From Actinomadura latina NBRC 106108 (lineage in GTDB: Bacteria > Actinomycetota > Actinomycetes > Streptosporangiales > Streptosporangiaceae): 64,000 bases of DNA. The stretch is from positions 248,001 to 312,000 of the forward strand of contig NZ_BCQS01000005.1 in NCBI RefSeq assembly GCF_001552195.1. Direction: 5' to 3'. How positions within the stretch are numbered: the first letter of the stretch is position 1; each line of letters starts with the position of its first letter. A program made the translations under genes and the position numbers. Of this stretch, positions 57,827 to 64,000 are shown piece by piece. The notes beneath the pieces were generated by a model. It was given only the letters and a program-made list of their open reading frames with translations, ran no database searches and was not told the DNA's origin.

Positions 57827-58879
57827 ATGTCGACCAGCCGTATTCGCAAGGAGGTCGACGAAGCCCTCCTCGGCTTCGTCGACCGGCAGCGTCCCGCGCT
57901 GCTGGCCATCAGCGACGACCTCGGGCCGCTGCTGTCCGCGCTCGACGCCCTGCTGAGCGGCGGCAAGCGGCTGCGGCCGGCGTTCTGCTACTGGGGGTGG
58001 CGCGCCGCGGGCGGCGAGGACGGCCCCGGCATCGTGGCCGCCGCCGCGTCCCTGGAGCTGCTCCAGGCGAGCGCGCTGATCCATGACGACGTGATGGACT
58101 CCAGCGACACCCGCCGCGGCCAGCCGTCCGCCCACCGCCGGTTCGAGGCGCTGCACCGCGCGCAGGCGTGGCCGGGCGACGCGGAGGCGTTCGGCGGCGG
58201 CGCCGCCATCCTGCTCGGCGACCTGTGCCTGGCCTGGTCGAGCGAGATGTTCGAGACGTGCGGGCTGGACACCGAGCGCCGCCGGCGCGGCCGGGCCGTC
58301 TACGACCTGATGCGCACCGAGGTCATGTGCGGCCAGTACCTCGACATGCTGGAGGGCACCCGCGGGCGGGCGACCGTCGCGACGGCGCTGCGCGTGGTCG
58401 AGTACAAGAGCGCCAAGTACACGATCGAGCGCCCGCTGCACCTCGGCGCCGCGCTGGCCGGCGCCCGCCCGGACGTGACCGCGGCGCTCACCGGCTACGG
58501 GCTCCCGCTCGGCATCGCCTTCCAGCTCCGCGACGACGTGCTCGGCGTGTTCGGCGACCCGGCCGCTACCGGCAAGCCGGCCGGCGACGACCTCCGCGAG
58601 GGCAAGCGGACCGTGCTGATCGCGCTGACCCTGGAACGCGCCTCCGCCGCGCAGGCCGACGCGGTGCGGCGCCGTCTCGGCGACCCGGCCCTCGACCGGC
58701 CCGGCGTGGACGAGCTGCGCACGATCATCGAGGAGACCGGCGGCCTCGCCGCCTGCGAGGCCCTGATCGAGCGCTACCAGCGCGAGGCGGAGCGGATCCT
58801 GGACGCCGCCGCCATCGACGCCGGGTCCAGGCAGGCCCTCGCGGCGCTGGCCGTCGCCGCCACCACCCGCAGCACATGA
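57827..58879 (+). CDS. polyprenyl (geranylgeranyl-type) diphosphate synthase
   Basis: The 350-residue all-helical enzyme extends isoprenoid chains. The first aspartate-rich motif is LIHDDVMDSSDTRRGQPSAH near residue 85 and the second is FQLRDDVLGVFGDP near residue 229; GGKRLRPAFCYW near residue 45 is also typical. Residues just before the first motif (LELLQASAL) lack large blocking side chains at one position, which suggests a product of C20 or longer. The ATG has AAGGAGGT a few codons downstream; the true ribosome binding site is weak. Confidence 0.92.
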   Translation: MSTSRIRKEVDEALLGFVDRQRPALLAISDDLGPLLSALDALLSGGKRLRPAFCYWGWRAAGGEDGPGIVAAAASLELLQASALIHDDVMDSSDTRRGQPSAHRRFEALHRAQAWPGDAEAFGGGAAILLGDLCLAWSSEMFETCGLDTERRRRGRAVYDLMRTEVMCGQYLDMLEGTRGRATVATALRVVEYKSAKYTIERPLHLGAALAGARPDVTAALTGYGLPLGIAFQLRDDVLGVFGDPAATGKPAGDDLREGKRTVLIALTLERASAAQADAVRRRLGDPALDRPGVDELRTIIEETGGLAACEALIERYQREAERILDAAAIDAGSRQALAALAVAATTRST

Positions 58880-58956
58880 GTACCGAATGACACGATCCGG
58901 CCAAGTTTTCCCGGTGCACTAGAACTTTCCCACTGATTGGTGGCAGAAAGGTCGCC

Positions 58957-59517
58957 ATGTGCGCCGACACCCCGGGGAACCGCGTCCCGCGCTTCGACCC
59001 GCTGCCCGAGGACCAGTGGGACGACGTGCTCAAGGCGGTGGCCGCCACGACGGGGCCGCTGAACATCTTCACCACGCTCGCCCGCCATCCCGAGCTCTTC
59101 CGTTCGTGGATCGGCTTCGGCTCCATGCTGCTGATGCACGGCACGCTGGGCGCCCGGGACCGCGAGCTGGCGATCATGCGGACGGCGCACCACCGGTCCT
59201 GCGCCTACGAGTGGGACCACCACCGCGGGCTCGCGCTCGACGCCGGGCTCACCGAGCCCGAGATCGCGGCGCTCAAGCTCGACCTCGACGGCCACGGCTG
59301 GAGCGATGACGACCACATGGTCCTCACGGCCGCGGACGAGCTGCACGCGCGCGGCACGGTCACCGACGCGACGTGGACGGAGCTCGCCACCCGGTTCGGG
59401 GAGCGCGAGCTGATCGAGCTGGTCATGCTGATCGGCCACTACCACATGGTCGCCTTCACCCTGAACGCCCTGCGTGTCCAGAACGAGCAGGGAGCCCGGA
59501 ACGAGGAGGGGCACTGA
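58957..59517 (+). CDS. carboxymuconolactone decarboxylase/AhpD-like family protein
   Basis: This 186-residue helical protein has the CMD domain pattern: ARDRELAIMRTAHHRSCAYE with WDHHRGLALDAGLTEPEIAA near residues 68-105. The Cys of the usual CxxC pair is single here (SCAYEWDHH), and the following His pair is conserved. Family members range from decarboxylases to peroxidase partners, so the reaction is not predictable. Its TGA shares a base with the GH3 ATG (TGATG). Confidence 0.82.
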   Translation: MCADTPGNRVPRFDPLPEDQWDDVLKAVAATTGPLNIFTTLARHPELFRSWIGFGSMLLMHGTLGARDRELAIMRTAHHRSCAYEWDHHRGLALDAGLTEPEIAALKLDLDGHGWSDDDHMVLTAADELHARGTVTDATWTELATRFGERELIELVMLIGHYHMVAFTLNALRVQNEQGARNEEGH

Positions 59518-61658
59518 TGCGAGCGGGACGGTGGCTCCCGGCGGCGGGGGCGCTCGCGGCCGTGCTGGCGCTGACGGCGGTTCCGGCGCCCGGGCAGGCG
59601 CGGGCCGCGGCGGGACGCTGCGGCGACCCGGCGCAGCGGCCCTGGTGCGACACGTCGCTGACGCCCGACGCGCGGACGGCGCTGCTGCTGCCGGAGCTGA
59701 CCGGCGACGAGAAGATCGCGCTGCTGGCGTCCGACGACCCGTTCGGCGGCCCGCTCGGCGGGTTCTTCGAGGACGCGCACGCCGACACCAACCACGGCAT
59801 CGAGCGGCTCGGCATCCCGCCCGTCTACATGTCCGACGGCCCGGCCGGCGTCCGGCAGGGCAAGGCGACCGCGCTGCCCGCGCCGATCGCGCTCGCGGCG
59901 GGGTTCGACCCGGCCGCCGCCGGGCTGTACGGCGGGACGGTCGCGTGGGAGGCGAGGCACCGCGGCAACGACCTGGTCTTCGGCCCGACCGTGGACGTCC
60001 TGCGCACGCCCCGCAACGGCCGGACGTTCGAGGGCTTCGGCGAGGACCCGTACCTGTCGGCGACGCTCGGCGTCCCGTGGATCAAGGGCGCGCAGGCGCA
60101 GGGCGTGATGACGTCGGTCAAGCACATGGCCGTCTACACGCAGGAGCAGGACCGGCTGTCGCTGGCCATGAAGGTGGACCCGCGCACCCTCCGGGAGATC
60201 TACCTGCCGCCGTTCGAGGCCGCGGTGAAGGAGGCCGGGGCGGCCACCGTCATGTGCGGGTTCGGCAAGCTGAACGGCCGGTGGGCGTGCCAGGACGACG
60301 CCGTCCTCAACAAGATCCTGCGATCGGAGTGGGGCTTCAAGGGGTTCGTGCCGTCCGACCACACCGCCGTGCAGGACACCGTGGCGGCCGCCAACGGCGG
60401 GCTCGACATGGAGCTGCCGCTCGGCATGAAGTACAACGCGTTCCTGCTGAAGATGGCCGTCGCGCAGCAGAAGGTCACGCAGGCGACCGTGGACGGGCAC
60501 GTCCGCAACATCCTGCGGACGATGTTCGCGTTCGGGGTGTTCGACCGGCAGGCGTACCCGAACGACCTGTCCCGCATCGACCGGGCGGCGAGCCAGACCG
60601 CCGCGCGGCGGATCGAGGAGGCGGGGATCACGCTGCTGAAGAACGACGGCGCCCTGCCGCTGAAGGCGCCGAAGTCCATCGCGCTGATCGGGCGGGCCGC
60701 GCAGGAGAGCCCGAGCGGGTTCGGCTCGGCGAAGGTCGTGCCGTTCACGGCCGTCAGCGCGCAGGACGGCATCGCCCGCCGCGCCGGGGCCGGGACCGCG
60801 ATCTCCTACACCAACGGCGACGACCGCGGCGCCGCGGCGAACGCGGCCCGGAACGCCGACGTCGCGATCGTGTTCGCCACCGACAGCCAGGGCGAGTTCT
60901 TCGACAAGTCGTGCCTGACGCTCCAGTGCGGCGAGCCGCTCCGGGGCGACCAGGACGGGCTGATCTCCGAGGTCGCCAAGGCCAACCCCAACACGATCGT
61001 CGTGCTGAACACGGGCGGCCCCGTGCTGACGCCCTGGGCCGGCCGGGTGAAGGGCATCGTCGAGGCCTGGTATCCGGGTCAGGAGGCCGGGAGCGCCCTG
61101 GCGCGCGTCCTGTACGGGGACGTGGACCCCGGTGGACGGCTGCCGGTGACGTTCCCCGTGGCCGAGAACGACGCGCCGGCGTCCGGGAACGCCGCGCAGT
61201 ACCCCGGCGTCGACAAGACCATCACCCTTTCCGAGGGCGTCATGGTCGGCTACCGGCACTATGACGCGAAGGGCATCGCGCCGCAGTTCCCGTTCGGGCA
61301 CGGCCTGTCCTACACGACGTTCTCCTACAGCGGCCTCAAGGCGAGCACCAAGGCGGTCCAGGTGACCGTCACCAACACGGGCCAGCGCGCCGGAGTCGCC
61401 GTCCCGCAGCTCTACATCGGCATGCCGTCGCCGGGTGTGGACGTGCCGCAGCCGCCCAAGCAGCTCAAGGGCTACACCAAGGTCACGCTCGCGCCGGGCC
61501 AGAGCACGACGGTGACGTTCCCGCTTTCCTCGCGGTCTTTCGCCTACTGGAACGAGGAGGCGAAGGCGTGGAAGGTCGCGGACGGCTGCTACAAGGTCAT
61601 GGTCGGCGCCTCGTCCCGAAAGATCGCTCAAACGGGGACATTGGGGACATGCCAGTAA
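59517..61658 (+). CDS. secreted glycoside hydrolase family 3 beta-glucosidase-like enzyme
   Basis: The 713-residue protein has an N-terminal signal peptide (hydrophobic AAGALAAVLALTAV, then APGQARAAA). It has the GH3 N-terminal barrel with VYMSDGPAGVRQGKATALPA, RTFEGFGEDPYLSATLGVPW, VMTSVKHM and the nucleophile segment GFKGFVPSDHTAVQDT. A GH3 C-terminal domain follows (EEAGITLLKNDGALPL, EAWYPGQEAGSALARVL), then a fibronectin III-like domain (TVTNTGQRAGVAVPQLYIG). It probably splits beta-linked sugars outside the cell. SDH replaces the common SDW after the nucleophile. It is coupled to the upstream CMD gene. Confidence 0.92.
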   Translation: MRAGRWLPAAGALAAVLALTAVPAPGQARAAAGRCGDPAQRPWCDTSLTPDARTALLLPELTGDEKIALLASDDPFGGPLGGFFEDAHADTNHGIERLGIPPVYMSDGPAGVRQGKATALPAPIALAAGFDPAAAGLYGGTVAWEARHRGNDLVFGPTVDVLRTPRNGRTFEGFGEDPYLSATLGVPWIKGAQAQGVMTSVKHMAVYTQEQDRLSLAMKVDPRTLREIYLPPFEAAVKEAGAATVMCGFGKLNGRWACQDDAVLNKILRSEWGFKGFVPSDHTAVQDTVAAANGGLDMELPLGMKYNAFLLKMAVAQQKVTQATVDGHVRNILRTMFAFGVFDRQAYPNDLSRIDRAASQTAARRIEEAGITLLKNDGALPLKAPKSIALIGRAAQESPSGFGSAKVVPFTAVSAQDGIARRAGAGTAISYTNGDDRGAAANAARNADVAIVFATDSQGEFFDKSCLTLQCGEPLRGDQDGLISEVAKANPNTIVVLNTGGPVLTPWAGRVKGIVEAWYPGQEAGSALARVLYGDVDPGGRLPVTFPVAENDAPASGNAAQYPGVDKTITLSEGVMVGYRHYDAKGIAPQFPFGHGLSYTTFSYSGLKASTKAVQVTVTNTGQRAGVAVPQLYIGMPSPGVDVPQPPKQLKGYTKVTLAPGQSTTVTFPLSSRSFAYWNEEAKAWKVADGCYKVMVGASSRKIAQTGTLGTCQ

Positions 61659-61751
61659 AAACAAAGATCTCGGTTCCCCTGCCGTGCTCAGCCGTGACGC
61701 GGTACAAATAAGGAAAATCTTCGTCCGTCCCCGCCGAGTCGGAGTTCTCCT

Positions 61752-62831
61752 GTGCCGCACGACACCTCCCGCGGGAGGACGAACCCCCATTCCCCGCGCC
61801 CTGCCGGCGCCCGATCCGGGCGTCCCGCGCACCCCGGGCACTCCGGCCGCGCCGGCAAGCCCCGGTCCGGGCAGGGCCGCCAGAACGGCGCGCCCCGCTC
61901 CGCGCACGGCCGCGACCGGCGGCACGACGCGCCGCTCGGCCCCGACGACCCGCGCGGCCTCGGCGGCTACACGCTGCTCGGCCGGCTCGGCGAGGGCGGC
62001 CAGGGCGTCGTCTACCTCGGCCGGGACGGCGACGGCGAGCTCGTCACGGTGAAGCTGCTGCGCGGCGGCGCGACGGCCGGGCAGCGGGCGCGCAGCCGCT
62101 TCGTCAAGGAGGCGGACGCGGCCCTCCAGGTGGCCGGGCGGCACACCGCGCGCGTCCTGGACGCCGACATGACCGGCGACCGCCCCTACATCGTCAGCGA
62201 GTTCGTCGAGGGCCCGTCGCTGCAGGACGTCGTCACCGACCGCGGGCCGCTGCCCGCCCCGCAGCTGCGCAAGGTCGCGCTGCGGACGGCGGGGGCGCTC
62301 GCCGCGATCCACCGCGCCGGGATCGTGCACCGCGACTTCAAGCCCGGCAACGTGCTGCTCGGCCCGGACGGCGCCAAGGTCATCGACTTCGGCATCGCCC
62401 GCACCGCCGACGCGACCCCGCTGACCACCGGCCCGATCGGCACGCCGGCCTACATGGCGCCCGAGCAGATCGAGGACGAGCCGGTCGGGCCGCCCGCCGA
62501 CGTCTTCGCCTGGGGCGCCGCGGTGGTGTTCGCCGCGACCGGGCGCCCGCCGTTCGGCACCGGGCCGAGCGCCGCCGTCATGCGGCGCGTCACCTCCCGG
62601 CGGCCCGACCTCGGCGACATGCAGGGCCCGCTGCGCGACCTCGCGGCCCGCTGCCTGGACAAGAACCCGGCCGCGCGGCCGACCGCGCCCCAGCTCGTCC
62701 GGGCGCTGCGGGAGGGCCAGGGGCCCGCGCCGAAGCCGCGCCCGACCCGGATCCCGCGCTACCGGTGGCGGATGATGGTCGCGCTCGGCGCCGTCGTCGC
62801 CGCCGGGTTCGCGCTCGGCATGTTGTTCTGA
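61752..62831 (+). CDS. membrane-anchored Ser/Thr protein kinase
   Basis: The 359-residue protein starts with about 70 Arg/Pro/His-rich residues, then a kinase domain: GRLGEGGQGVVYLGRD loop, VKLL lysine, HRAGIVHRDFKPGNVLL catalytic loop, VIDFGIARTA and GTPAYMAPEQ activation end. A single C-terminal helix (MMVALGAVVAAGFALGMLF) closes the protein, with no extracellular sensor after it. The catalytic loop has HRDFK in place of HRDLK. The GTG start at 61752 is by position of the lead sequence and is not certain. Confidence 0.9.
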   Translation: MPHDTSRGRTNPHSPRPAGARSGRPAHPGHSGRAGKPRSGQGRQNGAPRSAHGRDRRHDAPLGPDDPRGLGGYTLLGRLGEGGQGVVYLGRDGDGELVTVKLLRGGATAGQRARSRFVKEADAALQVAGRHTARVLDADMTGDRPYIVSEFVEGPSLQDVVTDRGPLPAPQLRKVALRTAGALAAIHRAGIVHRDFKPGNVLLGPDGAKVIDFGIARTADATPLTTGPIGTPAYMAPEQIEDEPVGPPADVFAWGAAVVFAATGRPPFGTGPSAAVMRRVTSRRPDLGDMQGPLRDLAARCLDKNPAARPTAPQLVRALREGQGPAPKPRPTRIPRYRWRMMVALGAVVAAGFALGMLF

Positions 62832-62870
62832 CGGCGCATGCTGTTCTGACGGCGCATGCCGTTCTGACGG
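62825..62870. repeat. 18-bp tandem units carrying the kinase stop codon
   Basis: GTTCTGACGGCGCATGCT (62825) and GTTCTGACGGCGCATGCC (62843) are followed by a third partial copy GTTCTGACGG (62861). The TGA in unit one is the kinase stop. Because the unit is 18 bp, the TGA recurs in the same frame, giving triple in-frame stops. Confidence 0.92.
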
Positions 62871-62876
62871 CCCGTC

Positions 62877-63038
62877 CTACCAGTGCGGCGGGCGGTCCTC
62901 CAGCAGGCGCGCGTCGTTGCCGTCGTCGCGCCGCCACTCGCCCCAGCCCGTGTCGGTGTCGTCGGACGTCTGGTCGGGCAGGATCTCCAGATCGTCGTCG
63001 AGGTCGACGGTCCGGTCGTCTTCGGGTCCCACGCTCAT
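62877..63038 (-). CDS. 53-residue acidic protein
   Basis: Reading the minus strand from ATG 63038 (preceded by GGGGATC) gives a 53-residue protein: it opens MSVGPEDDRTVDLDDDLEIL, passes through SDDTDTGWGEWRRDDGND and ends ARLLEDRPPHW. It is very acidic, with three tryptophans, and has no domain I can name. Codon use fits a real gene: third positions are almost all G or C. Small acidic proteins of this style are common in actinomycete genomes. It lies between the kinase and thiE. Confidence 0.7.
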   Translation of the reverse strand: MSVGPEDDRTVDLDDDLEILPDQTSDDTDTGWGEWRRDDGNDARLLEDRPPHW

Positions 63039-63104
63039 GATCCCCATTCTGGGTGATCGTCCGTGTGGTCCGCACCGTGATCCTGGTCAAACCACCGCAA
63101 GGTC

Positions 63105-63137
63105 AGCTTCGGCAAGGCCAGTCCAGGCAGGGTCAGC
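63105..63137. repeat. degenerate 14-16-bp repeat at the thiE stop
   Basis: On the minus strand, AGCTGACCCTGCCTGG (its TGA is the thiE stop) is followed by ACTGGCCTTGCCGA and AGCTGACCTTGCGG. The copies are imperfect, so this is a weaker example of the stop-linked repeats. Confidence 0.6.
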
Positions 63138-63801
63138 TCGCCAGCCGGCGCGCGAACTCGGCCGCCGCGGCGCCGGGGTCGTCCGCCTCGGTGATCGCGC
63201 GCACCACCACGACGCGGCTCGCGCCCCTGTCCAGCACCTCGCCGAGGTTCCCCAGGTCGATGCCGCCGATCGCGAACCAGGGACGCGCGACCCCCTGCGC
63301 CGCCACGTACTCCAGCAGCTTCGGGCCGGGCGCGGCGCGGCCGGGCTTGGTCGGCGTGGGCCACACCGGGCCCGCGCAGAAGTAGTCGGCGCCGGGTTCT
63401 GCCGAAGCCGCCGACGCCTGCTCGTCGGAGTGCGTGGACCGGCCGATCAGCGGGTCGCCGCCGACGATCTCGCGGGCGGCGGGCACCGGCAGGTCGTCCT
63501 GGCCGAGGTGCAGCACGTCGGCGCGGACGGCGTGCGCCACGTCGGCCCGGTCGTTGACGGCGAGCAGCGCGCCGTGCCGGTCGCAGGCCGCCCGGAAGAT
63601 CTCCAGGTAGGTCATCTCGTCCCGGGCCTCCAGCCCCTTCTGGCGGAGCTGGACGATGTCGACGCCGTTGGCGAGGACGGCGTCCAGGAAGTCCGGCAGG
63701 TCTCCTTGCCGCTCCCGCGCGTCGGTGCAGAGGTAGAGGCGGGCTCGGCTGAGCCGGGCGCGCAGCGCTACGGCGCGTTCGGAGGGGAGGTGCCTGGACA
63801 C
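63133..63801 (-). CDS. thiE: thiamine-phosphate synthase
   Basis: ThiE joins HMP-PP and thiazole phosphate into thiamine monophosphate. The 222-residue TIM barrel shows [63 protein letters not shown] and [20 protein letters not shown]. All phosphate- and pyrimidine-binding motifs are present. The start is GTG 63801. No TPP riboswitch was found between it and the next gene; only GC-rich inverted repeats are seen at 63830-63885. Confidence 0.94.
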   Translation of the reverse strand: MSRHLPSERAVALRARLSRARLYLCTDARERQGDLPDFLDAVLANGVDIVQLRQKGLEARDEMTYLEIFRAACDRHGALLAVNDRADVAHAVRADVLHLGQDDLPVPAAREIVGGDPLIGRSTHSDEQASAASAEPGADYFCAGPVWPTPTKPGRAAPGPKLLEYVAAQGVARPWFAIGGIDLGNLGEVLDRGASRVVVVRAITEADDPGAAAAEFARRLAS

Positions 63802-63915
63802 GGCCGGTGAACGTCCTTTCCTACGGGATCGCGGGGCCGCGCGGCGGAGGTGTCCCGCCGCCCGCGACCCCGCGATCGTGTCACGTGCGTTGTGCTCCGC
63901 CGATACCGGGCGGTG

Positions 63916-64000
63916 CTAGAACGCGAGTGCCTGGGCCCGGCGGCGGACCTCGGTCCCCCGGTTCTCGGTGAGCGCGTCGACCGGTGTTCCCGGCAGCGTG
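63916..64000 (-). CDS. C-terminal end of an unidentified gene (3' part only)
   Basis: The minus-strand frame is open from the window edge to a TAG at 63916, encoding the last 27 residues: TLPGTPVDALTENRGTEVRR followed by RAQALAF. The helical Arg-rich end and high third-position GC support real coding sequence. The product cannot be named from this fragment. It is transcribed toward thiE and may be upstream of it in an operon, with 114 bp between them. Confidence 0.5.
   Translation of the reverse strand, partial: TLPGTPVDALTENRGTEVRRRAQALAF

Noticed and set aside
59439..62330. Minus-strand open frame of 963 codons opposite GH3 and the kinase
   Set aside because: The plus-strand genes have clear catalytic motifs; this frame is a shadow.
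63802..63915. TPP riboswitch upstream of thiE
   Set aside because: No CTGAGA or ACCTGATC-like core on the minus strand; only GC-rich inverted repeats are present.

Overview
The window is very GC-rich actinomycete DNA with GTG and occasional TTG starts and many ATGA, GTGA or TGATG start/stop overlaps. BldD, a BldC-like protein, mihF, DUF397/DUF5753 regulators, an F420-type flavin-binding domain and WXG-like proteins all point to a spore-forming or filamentous actinobacterium. Thermomonosporaceae (Actinomadura-like) is my best guess. No rRNA, tRNA, CRISPR array, complete insertion sequence or phage module was seen.

Layout. 1-4731 (+): the end of an oxamate carbamoyltransferase-like gene (FdrA/AllF), its DUF1116 partner (AllG-like), an aldose 1-epimerase and a DUF6986 aldolase-like gene, probably linked to ureide/purine catabolism. 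4728-6138: a flavin/hemerythrin fusion protein divergent from a MarR regulator, with a palindromic operator between them. 6177-9930 (-): a CoxD-CoxE-XdhC-MobA type accessory operon for a molybdenum hydroxylase whose catalytic subunits are not in the window. 10175-12210 (+): SBP56/methanethiol oxidase coupled to a His-rich membrane protein. 12247-16834 (-): an FMN riboswitch followed by ribE, a PnuC/RibM transporter, ribBA, ribH, hisG and a PH-domain protein.

17400-22850 is an accessory stretch. It holds a gutted Ser/Thr kinase, a HATPase/hypothetical/BldC-like cassette divergent from an XRE-DUF397 pair, an unrecognised gene coupled to an atypical Nudix protein, and a short scar in which an apparent HsdS tail runs directly into an apparent HsdR tail.

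22853-48592 is mostly one conserved minus-strand housekeeping block: HAD, rpe, PAP2, rsmB, fmt, def, a conserved hypothetical, a priA-like gene, metK, coaBC, rpoZ, gmk, mihF and the pyrimidine operon (pyrR-B-C-carA-carB-pyrK-pyrD-pyrF). A likely PyrR-binding loop precedes pyrR. bldD is divergent from pyrR and carries the c-di-GMP signature.

49548-64000 is a mixed region: an MFS pump, a CaiB-type CoA-transferase, a SAV_6107-type HEPN protein, an L,D-transpeptidase lipoprotein, YbaK and ArsC-like proteins, an orphan WXG-like pair, a GNAT enzyme, metF, a polyprenyl synthetase, a carboxymuconolactone-decarboxylase-family protein, a secreted GH3 glycosidase, a membrane Ser/Thr kinase, a 53-residue acidic protein and thiE.

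The most unexpected pattern is short tandem repeats of 14-18 bp that begin at or include the stop codon of a gene (12195, 49477, 62825, less clearly 63105), with similar intergenic repeats at 33839 and 57635.
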